Positions 15,047-22,425 of a DNA stretch of 58,379 bases are shown in pieces. The notes under the pieces are model-generated. The model was not told where the DNA came from. It did no database searches and saw only the letters and a program-made list of their open reading frames with translations. The stretch's first letter is position 1. Each line of letters begins with the position of its first letter. Origin of the DNA: Fibrobacterota bacterium (GTDB lineage: Bacteria; Fibrobacterota; Chitinivibrionia; Chitinivibrionales; FEN-1185); NCBI GenBank assembly GCA_003165595.1, contig PLWQ01000005.1, forward strand, positions 1-58,379. The letters are read 5' to 3'. Both the position numbers and the translations under genes were made by a program.

Positions 15047-17467
15047 CGCGGAACCGGCGGCGGGGCGCGGTCGGACGGCGGCGTTGCTCCAGAACACATA
15101 GCCACCCTCCAGGATCGAAATTTTCCCATATCCCCTGGTAACAAGGAAGCGATAGGCTTCGTAGGCTCGCGACGAAGTCCTGCTGTACAACACGCACGCG
15201 TCCTTCTTGCCAAACGGGATTCCTTCACGCCGCAGGTTTTCCAGAGGAACGCTTACGCTGCCCGGGATCGAGTTCACCACATGCTCCGAAAAGGGCGAAA
15301 CGTCCACCAGGTGAACACTCCCTCGTCTGGGTATGAGCTCGGCGGGAGTGACGGTTCGCACGAACCCCTCCATTTTTGCCGCCAGCACGCAGCAGGCGGT
15401 CTGAACGATATCGATAGGGTTGTTGAACGCCGGCGAATACCCGAGATCGAGTCCGAAGACTTCGGTGAGCGTGAGCGAGCGCATGATTGCCGACGCTGCT
15501 ATCTGGATTTGCCTCACGACGTCTCCCCTGCCAAAGGCCTGCGCCCCCAGCACCCTTTTCGTTGTCGCATCCGCCACGAGCTTGAAGGCGACGTATTCGG
15601 CATTTCTGGAATAGTGCGCTTTGTCAAGGCCGGTGACAACCGCCGATACGGCCCCAAACCCATGGTTGCGGGCGCTTGCGAGCGTGAGTCCGGTGCGGGC
15701 TATTGAGACGCCGAAGTTCTGAAACATGGTGGTGCCGATGGATCCGAGGTACTCCGACGTCCGGCCTCCGATGTTGTCGGCCGCGATCCTTCCCATTTTG
15801 GTGGAGACCGACCCGAGCGGCCAGTACTCATGTTTTCCCGTAATGCAGTTGACGGTTTCCGCGCAGTCTCCGATGGCATAAATATTCGGGTCGTTGGTTT
15901 GCAACCGCGAATTCACTCTTATGGCGCCTCGCGGGCTCACCGGGATTCCGGCACGCTTCGCCAGTTTGGAATTCGGCCGCACCCCGGCCGACACGATAAC
16001 AAGGTCCGCCGCAAAACCGCCGACGTTCGTGAAAAGGACCAGCCGCCCGTCCTTTCGCCCTATGCGCGAAATGTCGACGCGGGTGGCGACCTTGATGCCT
16101 TTTCCGTTGAGCGCATCCTGGATTTTCTCGGAAATGTCTTCGTCGAATAACGACGAAAGCACGTAAGGTTTCTTTTCCAGTATGGTAACACGCGCGCCGG
16201 CATCCACCAGCGATTCAGCGGTTTCCATGCCGACGAGGCCTCCTCCGATAATGTAAACGTCCCGGGCGTTCTTCGATGTGCATTCCTTTCGTATTGCCTC
16301 GGCGTCTTCCATCCCGTGCAGTGAATAAATGCCGTGACGGGTGATGCCCGGAATGGCCGGCACATACGATTCTCCGCCTGTCGCCAAAACGAGCACATCG
16401 TAGCCAAGCTCTCGCATTTCACGTGTGGCAAGATCTCGAGCCCGAACCGTTTTCCTTGCCCTGTTTATAGAGACCGCCTCGGTCCTGCTCAGAACGTGAA
16501 TGTTCTTGATGGATTCGAAAAAGTTGATGTCGCGAACCGTGTTGTCTGCGGTCGACATGAGTGATCTTGGCGAATGCACTTTGTCGCTGATGTACGACGG
16601 CAGGCCGCACCCGGCATACGACAAGAAATCGCTCTTCTCCACTATGGTGATGTCGCATCTCTCGTCGAGGCGGCGCAGGCGCGCCGCGGCCTTGGGGCCC
16701 GCCGTGACCCCGCCGACAATGACAACGCGCCTTCTCTGAACGCCTCGGCGCGCCTGCTTATGTACGCCCCGGCAGGGCAGCGTCACGCGAAAGGATGTGC
16801 CCTTTCCCTCTTTCGATGTGACGGAAATGGTGCCCTCGTGCGAGTCGACGATCGCCTTGGAAATTGCCAGACCCAGCCCGGTGCCCGCCGCCGTCGCCTT
16901 GAGCTGCGCAGACCGAAAAAACGGTGTAAAGATGGCGCCGAGATCGCCTGCGGCAATCCCGGGCCCGGAATCCGTTATCTGCAAAATGCATGTGCCGGCA
17001 CGCGCCGAAACGCCAAGCTTGACAATAACAAATCCGCCCTGCGGCGTGTACTTGACCGCATTCTCCACCACGTTGCGTACCATAATCGCCAGACCGCGGC
17101 TGTTTGCGTGCACCATGATCGCCGTGCCTGCGGGAATCCTGACCCTCAGCGACACGTTCTTGTCGGAGGCCTCCGCGGCAAACGAATATGCCTCCGTTTC
17201 AACAAGGGCGGCGAGATCGATTTCCTCTTTATCAATTTTCCCTCCCGGGGAAAACGCCTGGTAGTTGAGCAGGTCGGCAATGAGCATGCTTGCCTCTCCG
17301 GCCTTGCGAATCGCCCGGTCCACGAATTGAAGGGTCTGCGCGTTCGTTTCCCCGGTGAATCCGTCCAAAACAGTCTTGAGAAGGGACTGTATGGTGGTAA
17401 GGGGGGACTTGAGCTGATGCGAGAGTGTTCCAACGAGTTCGCCGCCGAGGACAACGGGGTTCTGCAT
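15041..17467 (-). CDS. Histidine kinase fused to CoA-disulfide-reductase-like flavoprotein and rhodanese domain
   Basis: This 808-residue soluble protein joins three modules. Residues 1-235 form a complete kinase core: H box SHQLKSPLTT (His17), N box NVVENAVKYTP (132-142), G1 DSGPGI, and G2 GTGLGLAISK. Residues 246-695 form a pyridine-nucleotide disulfide oxidoreductase of the CoA-disulfide/persulfide reductase type: FAD motif VVIVGGVTAGPKAA, active Cys287 in SYAGCGLPS, NAD motif IIGGGLVGME (407-416), and YAIGDCAE. Residues 706-798 form a rhodanese fold whose usual catalytic Cys position reads YSRTSSR, so it is probably inactive. Only about ten residues precede the H box and no membrane segment exists, so the redox half is the likely sensor. 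Confidence 0.9.
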   Translation of the reverse strand: MQNPVVLGGELVGTLSHQLKSPLTTIQSLLKTVLDGFTGETNAQTLQFVDRAIRKAGEASMLIADLLNYQAFSPGGKIDKEEIDLAALVETEAYSFAAEASDKNVSLRVRIPAGTAIMVHANSRGLAIMVRNVVENAVKYTPQGGFVIVKLGVSARAGTCILQITDSGPGIAAGDLGAIFTPFFRSAQLKATAAGTGLGLAISKAIVDSHEGTISVTSKEGKGTSFRVTLPCRGVHKQARRGVQRRRVVIVGGVTAGPKAAARLRRLDERCDITIVEKSDFLSYAGCGLPSYISDKVHSPRSLMSTADNTVRDINFFESIKNIHVLSRTEAVSINRARKTVRARDLATREMRELGYDVLVLATGGESYVPAIPGITRHGIYSLHGMEDAEAIRKECTSKNARDVYIIGGGLVGMETAESLVDAGARVTILEKKPYVLSSLFDEDISEKIQDALNGKGIKVATRVDISRIGRKDGRLVLFTNVGGFAADLVIVSAGVRPNSKLAKRAGIPVSPRGAIRVNSRLQTNDPNIYAIGDCAETVNCITGKHEYWPLGSVSTKMGRIAADNIGGRTSEYLGSIGTTMFQNFGVSIARTGLTLASARNHGFGAVSAVVTGLDKAHYSRNAEYVAFKLVADATTKRVLGAQAFGRGDVVRQIQIAASAIMRSLTLTEVFGLDLGYSPAFNNPIDIVQTACCVLAAKMEGFVRTVTPAELIPRRGSVHLVDVSPFSEHVVNSIPGSVSVPLENLRREGIPFGKKDACVLYSRTSSRAYEAYRFLVTRGYGKISILEGGYVFWSNAAVRPRPAAGSAL

Positions 17468-17703
17468 GGGAATATCCCTTTCTTCCGGATCGGGAGTGCC
17501 GAAGGTGCCCCTTCAATATATCTCACGTTCGCGGTACGTTCCAAAAGGTGCATAAAGCTTGAATAGATTCGAACAAGGCCCGCCTTCTCCCATCACCGTC
17601 GACCTCACCGGCCTTTTCCATTGTCGTTGATTTTGCAAAATCCATAGGCTATCTTTATTGGTCTCTCTCGATCCGAAATACAATTCCTTTTCCGGAGACT
17701 CGC

Positions 17704-19341
17704 ATGGCAGGTAAGACTACTTCCGCGTTTGGGCTGCCCCCCCGCAAAGTGGCGGAAGTCGCCAGGGAACTCGGCCTCAATCCCGAGACCATTCTTCCGT
17801 ACGGCCATTACATCGCGAAGGTACCGATTGACGAATATGAATCACGCAAGAACCGCCCCGACGGCAAGCTTATCCTCGTGACGGCAATGACCCCGACGCC
17901 GCAGGGAGAGGGCAAGACCACCACCACGGTCGGGCTCGGAGACGCTTTGCGCAGCCTGGACAGGAAGACGTCCATTTGCATACGCGAACCATCGCTTGGC
18001 CCGTATTTCGGCGTCAAGGGCGGCGGCACGGGCGCGGGCATGTCGCAGGTTGTGCCGGCCGAGGCCGTGAACCTGCATTTTACCGGCGACATGTATTCGG
18101 TGACAAAGGCGAACAACCTTCTTGCCGCCATGGTCGACAACCACCTGCAGCACGGCAACGAACTGTCGATAGACCAGCGGCGCGTGGTTCTGCGCCGCGT
18201 TATCGACCTCAACGACCGCGCGCTCCGGGAAATTGTAGTGGGGTTGGGCGGCGTAAAGAATGGCATACCGCGGAAAGACGGATTCAACATCACGCCCGCG
18301 TCGGAAGTGATGGCGGTGTTGTGCCTGTGCCGGGATTTCTTCGACCTCGGCGACATGCTCGGCAGAATGGTGGTTGCGTACACGTATAAGGGCGAACGCA
18401 TTTTCGCGCGCGATATCCAGGCCGTCGGCGCCATGCAGGTGCTCCTGCGCGACGCCATAGACCCCAATCTCGTCCAGACCATGGAAGGCACGCCGGCGTT
18501 CGTGCACGGCGGCCCGTTTGCCAATATTGCCCAGGGAACCAACACCGCCATCGCCACACGCATGGCTCTCAAGTTGTCCGATTACGTTGTGACGGAAGCC
18601 GGATTCGCTACGGACCTGGGCGCGGAGAAATTCTTTCATATCAAGTGCCGCATCGCGGATCTTAATCCGTCGGCGGCGGTTGTCGTCGCAACCGCCAGGG
18701 CCGTTGCATACCACGGCGGGTATACAAAAGACGGCGGGCTGGGGAATCTCGCAAAGCACATCGAAAATATACGGCTGTTCGGTCTTGAGCCGGTGGTGGC
18801 CGTCAACCGTTTCGACAACGACAAGCCGAGAGATCTTAACAAAATAGTCTCGTTTTGCGAAAAGCTCGGGGTCGAGGCGGAAGTCGCCACGCATTTCCGC
18901 GACGGCGGCAAGGGTGCCGTTGCGGTTGCAAACGCGGTGCTCCGCACGGTCGCCAGGAACAGAAAGAAGCTCAAGTTTTTGTACCCGCTTGCCATGCCGC
19001 TCGACAAGAAGATCGAAACCGTGGCCAAAATGGTGTATGGCGCGGACGGCGTGTCGTTCGATCACGCGACCAGGTCGGACCTCGAACTCATCACCAGGCA
19101 CGGGTACGGCAATTTGCCGGTGTGCATCGCGAAAACTCCGCTGTCGCTCTCCGACAATCCCAAGCTGCGCGGACGGCCCAAAAATTTCCGCATCTCGGTC
19201 AACGAGATCAGGGTTTCTGCGGGCGCGGGTTTCGTGGTTGCGATCTGCGGCAACATCGTTACCATGCCCGGTCTGCCGAAGGTGCCGGCCGCGGCACGGA
19301 TCAGAATATTGCCAAATGGGAAAGCGGTAGGGCTCACGTAG
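17704..19341 (+). CDS. fhs: Formate-tetrahydrofolate ligase
   Basis: This 545-residue cytosolic enzyme ligates formate to tetrahydrofolate with ATP to give 10-formyl-THF, feeding one-carbon metabolism or the methyl branch of acetogenesis. Diagnostic segments are the P-loop TPTPQGEGKTTTTVGL near residue 62, REPSLGPYFGVKGGG near 94, FTGDMYSVTKANNLLAAM near 126, and EAGFATDLGAEKFF near 300. The length equals the family norm. CCGGAG sits about seven bases before the ATG. No folD is nearby, so a pathway role cannot be read from context. Downstream lie 399 gene-free bases with two repeat structures. Confidence 0.97.
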   Translation: MAGKTTSAFGLPPRKVAEVARELGLNPETILPYGHYIAKVPIDEYESRKNRPDGKLILVTAMTPTPQGEGKTTTTVGLGDALRSLDRKTSICIREPSLGPYFGVKGGGTGAGMSQVVPAEAVNLHFTGDMYSVTKANNLLAAMVDNHLQHGNELSIDQRRVVLRRVIDLNDRALREIVVGLGGVKNGIPRKDGFNITPASEVMAVLCLCRDFFDLGDMLGRMVVAYTYKGERIFARDIQAVGAMQVLLRDAIDPNLVQTMEGTPAFVHGGPFANIAQGTNTAIATRMALKLSDYVVTEAGFATDLGAEKFFHIKCRIADLNPSAAVVVATARAVAYHGGYTKDGGLGNLAKHIENIRLFGLEPVVAVNRFDNDKPRDLNKIVSFCEKLGVEAEVATHFRDGGKGAVAVANAVLRTVARNRKKLKFLYPLAMPLDKKIETVAKMVYGADGVSFDHATRSDLELITRHGYGNLPVCIAKTPLSLSDNPKLRGRPKNFRISVNEIRVSAGAGFVVAICGNIVTMPGLPKVPAAARIRILPNGKAVGLT

Positions 19342-19367
19342 CGAGGAAGTTTGGGCGCTTCGGCGAT

Positions 19368-19552
19368 TTGTGTGGGTCCTGCCAGGGTGCGCCCCTTTCG
19401 GCCCTTGTAAGGCGAAAATGCACCCCGTCCATACAGGAGCTTGTGAGAAACATAACTCCCTTTGCGAAAAGCGCTTGAGCGAAATACCGCTCCTGTATGG
19501 ACGTGTCGCTTGCACAAGGGCCTTCCGGGGCATCACCCTGTCACCCACACAA
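19368..19552. repeat. 185-bp imperfect inverted repeat downstream of fhs (MITE-like or giant hairpin)
   Basis: Nested arms pair along the whole element. TTGTGTGGGT (19368-19377) pairs with ACCCACACAA (19543-19552), CAGGGTG with CACCCTG, GGCCCTTGT with ACAAGGGCC, and GTCCATACAGGAGC (19427-19440) with GCTCCTGTATGGAC (19489-19502). The unpaired centre is 48 bases. It contains no gene. It could be a non-autonomous mobile element or a long transcribed hairpin after fhs. Confidence 0.6.
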
Positions 19553-19570
19553 GTACGCGATGCCCCGAAC

Positions 19571-19667
19571 TTTGAAGTTGAAAGTTCAAAGTTGACAGCT
19601 CAAAGTTGCAAAGAGAGCGCCGACTCCTTCTTGTATTCCCAGACTCTGTCGCCATGTTACTTTTTTT
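19571..19667 (+). repeat. A+T-rich composite repeat, copy A
   Basis: Several AAGTTGA/AAAGTT units are followed by CTTCTTG, a TTCCCAGACTCTGTC block and GTTACTTT. The same order occurs at 21371-21460. Both copies lie just upstream of a plus-strand gene. Confidence 0.55.
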
Positions 19668-19740
19668 CGCTCAATCCCGCATTTATTTTACCAATGACAG
19701 GCAATCCTCTTCGTGAGAAACATCACCCAAAGGAGGTTCC

Positions 19741-19935
19741 ATGAAACGGTTCATCGGTCTCGCAGCGCTGGCCATGCTCCTTGCTTTTTGCGTTTCCTGC
19801 TCCAACCCGGACAAATGCCTGCAGAAGCTCGGCTACAGCAATTGCGACGGCCTCAAGAAGGCATTCAACCTGAATGACAAAGACGAAGCCATTCGGTATC
19901 ACGACATAAAGGTGAAGTGCGGCTGCAAGGAATAA
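19741..19935 (+). CDS. Small Cys-rich lipoprotein
   Basis: This 64-residue protein has a typical lipoprotein signal (MKRFIGLAALAMLLAFCVSC), with lipidation predicted at the Cys of VSC. The 45-residue mature part holds four further cysteines (DKC, SNC and CGC) that could form disulfides or bind metal. I do not recognise a family. It has a strong ribosome site (AAAGGAGG seven bases before the ATG) and its own intrinsic terminator 27 bases after the stop, so it is probably a monocistronic, highly translated gene. Envelope location is well supported; function is unknown. Confidence 0.75.
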   Translation: MKRFIGLAALAMLLAFCVSCSNPDKCLQKLGYSNCDGLKKAFNLNDKDEAIRYHDIKVKCGCKE

Positions 19936-19961
19936 CGGCCCGCAGATTGTTTACGCATGCA

Positions 19962-19997
19962 ACGGGGGTTCGCGGTCGCGAACCCCCGTCCATTTTT
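19962..19997 (+). terminator. Intrinsic terminator after the small lipoprotein gene
   Basis: ACGGGGGTTCGCG (19962-19974) pairs perfectly with CGCGAACCCCCGT (19977-19989), followed within three bases by five Ts. Confidence 0.85.
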
Positions 19998-20060
19998 GGG
20001 TTGCCTCGCCGCACTTGCTCATGATACCATTATAAAGGAGACAGGCAGCGAGAAACCACT

Positions 20061-21335
20061 ATGATCATCGGCGAATCGACAAGTCTTTTTTTCCGCTTCG
20101 GCGCCGCTCTGGCGATCGGCGTTCTCGTGGGCCTGCAGCGCGAGTACGCCTCCGACGCTCCCACCAAGGAACTGCCCGCCGGCGTGCGGACCTTTGGCCT
20201 CCTGGGCCTTGTCGGATGCGCGGCGGCGCTGCTCTCCGACCTGCTTAAGTCGGCCTGGCCCTTTGTGGGCATCGTGGCCACCACGGGCATATTCTTTGCC
20301 ATCAGCTACTACATGGACGCAACAAAGGGGAAACCCGGCCTCACCACCAGGGTTTCGGTCATTCTCACGCTCCTGGCCGGCGGACTCGCCTACTGGCCCC
20401 AGACCCTCACGCTCGCGGTGGCGGTCGCCGTCGCCATGACCGTCTTGCTTTCCATAAAGGTGCCGCTTCACCGGTTCGTGCGGCACCTCACGCACGAAGA
20501 CGTTTTTGCCGTGCTCAAGCTTGCGGTGATCACCGCGATCGTGCTGCCCATTCTTCCCAATCGCGTGTTCGGCCCTCCGCCGTTCGACATTTTCAACCCG
20601 TTTAAACTGTGGTTATTCGTGGTGTTCATCTCAGGCATAAGCTTTGTGGGTTATATTCTCATCAAGGTGGCGGGGCCCAACAAAGGCATCGGACTCACCG
20701 GCCTTCTGGGCGGACTTGCGTCGAGCACTGCTGTCACACTGAGCCTCACGACGCGAAGCCATGAGCATCCCAACCTCGCCCGGCCGTTCGCGCTTGCCAT
20801 CATCCTGGCGTGGACCGTCATGTACCTGCGGGTGCTGGCCGCGGTTGCGATTCTTAACGTTGCCCTCATAGAGCACCTGAGGATTCCAATCCTCGCGTCG
20901 GTGGCAACCGGGTTGGCCTACTGCGGCTATTTGTTCGCCCGGCAGCGAACCGAAAAGCACCGGCACGAAATTCCGTTTGACAACCCTTTTGAACTGGGGC
21001 TGGCCATCAAGTTCGGGCTGCTGTTTGCAATTGTCCTGCTGTTCTCCCGCGTTGCACAGGTGTATTTCGGCGACATTGGCGTATATCTTTCAAGCTTCCT
21101 TTCCGGCATGGCCGACGTCGATGCCATCTCCTTCTCCATGGCGAAGCTTAGCCGCGCCGCGGGCGGCCTCGACCTGTCCATCGCCGCGCGCGCAATCGTG
21201 ATAGCCGCCACCGCCAACACCGTCGTCAAAGGCGGCATCGTTCTTATTTCGGGTGTGCCGCAGCTCAAACGAGCGGTCCTGCCCGGATTCATCCTGATGC
21301 TGGCCGTAGGCGCGGGACTCGCATTTGTTATGTAG
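20061..21335 (+). CDS. MgtC/SapB family membrane protein with DUF4010 domain
   Basis: This 424-residue inner-membrane protein has about a dozen hydrophobic helices. The N-terminal 150 residues match MgtC/SapB (GVLVGLQREY near residue 19, GVRTFGLLGLVG near 39), and the rest matches DUF4010 (GLASSTAVTLSLTTRS near 220, GMADVDAISFSMA near 350, ANTVVKGG near 390). The biochemical role of this fusion family is unknown; MgtC proteins modulate ATP synthase or magnesium homeostasis in pathogens. The AAGGAG is about 20 bases upstream of the ATG, unusually far, but no alternative in-frame start lies between. It seems to be a single-gene unit after a terminator. Confidence 0.85.
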   Translation: MIIGESTSLFFRFGAALAIGVLVGLQREYASDAPTKELPAGVRTFGLLGLVGCAAALLSDLLKSAWPFVGIVATTGIFFAISYYMDATKGKPGLTTRVSVILTLLAGGLAYWPQTLTLAVAVAVAMTVLLSIKVPLHRFVRHLTHEDVFAVLKLAVITAIVLPILPNRVFGPPPFDIFNPFKLWLFVVFISGISFVGYILIKVAGPNKGIGLTGLLGGLASSTAVTLSLTTRSHEHPNLARPFALAIILAWTVMYLRVLAAVAILNVALIEHLRIPILASVATGLAYCGYLFARQRTEKHRHEIPFDNPFELGLAIKFGLLFAIVLLFSRVAQVYFGDIGVYLSSFLSGMADVDAISFSMAKLSRAAGGLDLSIAARAIVIAATANTVVKGGIVLISGVPQLKRAVLPGFILMLAVGAGLAFVM

Positions 21336-21370
21336 GCCTGCCGGCAATCGCTCCATCAACTATATTTTTT

Positions 21371-21460
21371 CTTGTTGAAAAGTTGAAGGGTTGAGAAGTT
21401 GAAAAGGTCTGACGCTTCTTGATCTTTCCAGACTTTGTCACTTTGTTACTTTGTTGCATT
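21371..21460 (+). repeat. A+T-rich composite repeat, copy B
   Basis: GTTGAAAAGTTGAAGGGTTG and related units are followed by CTTCTTGATCTTTCCAGAC and then ACTTTGT-type heptamers (TCACTTTGTTACTTTGTTGC). It matches copy A at 19571-19667 in order and spacing. Confidence 0.55.
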
Positions 21461-21482
21461 ACTGTTTCAACGGAAGAACCGC

Positions 21483-22403
21483 ATGGTGCTCAAATACCCC
21501 GCCTACGAATATACGCCCATCCTCGGCTGGTCCATCTCCCGGTACGAATTATTTGACAAATGCAAACGGCAATATTTTTACAACTACTACCCCAGGTTCG
21601 TGCCCGGCGTGCCTTCCTACAAGGTCACCCAGCTCAAGAACCTCACGTCCGTTCCTCTCGAAACCGGCAACGTCGTACACGACGTCGTCGAGGCGTTTCT
21701 GCGGCGTTTGCAGAAAAGCGACAGCAATATCGACGAGAGCAGGTTCCTGGAATTCGCGCGCGAAAAGACCGAAGTTTACTTTTCGACAAAGACGTTCATC
21801 GAGACCTATTATGGCTCCCAGGCGGCAATCGACCGCGAGAAGGCGTTCGAAAAGATATCGCAGTGCCTGAGGAACTTTGTGGGTAGCCCGGTGTACACAT
21901 GGCTGTTCATGAAGGCGATTACCAACAAGGACAATTGGATGATAGAGCCGCCGGGCATGGGCGAAACCCGCATCGGCGGCCTCAAGGCCTACTGCAAAAT
22001 GGACTTTTTGTTCCCCGTGGACAGCGACGTGTACATCCTCGACTGGAAAACGGGCGCGAGGGACCCCTACAAGCACTCGCAGCAACTTATTGGCTATGCG
22101 GCCGCGGCAGCGGGCAACTTCGGCATTCCGTGGAACGCCATTTTCCCCAAGATTATTTATCTTCATCCGGAATTTGCAGAATTCGAAATCGTCCTTACGG
22201 AGGCGGATCTCGGCGGGTTCAACGAGCGGTTGCGGGCGCAAACGCGGGAAATGCAGCAGTTATGCAGCGATATCGACAACAACCGGCCGCGACCGATCGA
22301 AGAGTTTCCCACAACGCCGTCGCAGGCCATTTGCAGGTACTGTAACTTCCAGGAACTGTGCTTCGGCAAAAAAAATGCACCCGGCGCTCCGGGTGCATTC
22401 TAA
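21483..22403 (+). CDS. PD-(D/E)XK (RecB-like) nuclease family protein
   Basis: This 306-residue protein resembles the standalone RecB/AddB-type PDDEXK_1 nucleases. It has an N-terminal SISRYELFDKCKRQYFYNY motif as in AddB-like proteins, a conserved LETGNVVHDVVEAFLRR segment, a catalytic core (CKMDFLF then VYILDWKTG) near residues 180-200, and QLIGYAAAA. The C-terminal CRYCNFQELC, with the early DKCKRQ cysteine, could ligate an Fe-S cluster. Its role is likely in DNA repair or processing, but the partner helicase is not adjacent. The ATG at 21483 has GGAAG nearby and starts at the conserved region. The last codons (NAPGAPGAF) are the stem-loop of the terminator for the opposite-strand operon. 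Confidence 0.8.
   Translation: MVLKYPAYEYTPILGWSISRYELFDKCKRQYFYNYYPRFVPGVPSYKVTQLKNLTSVPLETGNVVHDVVEAFLRRLQKSDSNIDESRFLEFAREKTEVYFSTKTFIETYYGSQAAIDREKAFEKISQCLRNFVGSPVYTWLFMKAITNKDNWMIEPPGMGETRIGGLKAYCKMDFLFPVDSDVYILDWKTGARDPYKHSQQLIGYAAAAAGNFGIPWNAIFPKIIYLHPEFAEFEIVLTEADLGGFNERLRAQTREMQQLCSDIDNNRPRPIEEFPTTPSQAICRYCNFQELCFGKKNAPGAPGAF
22368..22399 (-). terminator. Intrinsic terminator of the minus-strand operon, embedded in the end of the nuclease gene
   Basis: On the minus strand, AATGCACCCGG (22399-22389), a four-base loop (22388-22385) and CCGGGTGCATT (22384-22374) form an 11-bp stem running straight into eight Ts (22375-22368). It lies 26 bases after the stop at 22426 and inside the coding region of the convergent nuclease. 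Confidence 0.9.
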
Positions 22404-22425
22404 AATTCTCGCAGTGTAATCCCGC

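Noticed and set aside
17842-19548. 568-residue open frame antisense to fhs
   Set aside because: It is the mirror of a conserved high-GC gene; codon-position bias belongs to fhs and no family is recognised.
19571-19667. CRISPR array
   Set aside because: Units are 7-8 bases, irregular, without spacers of uniform size or cas genes.
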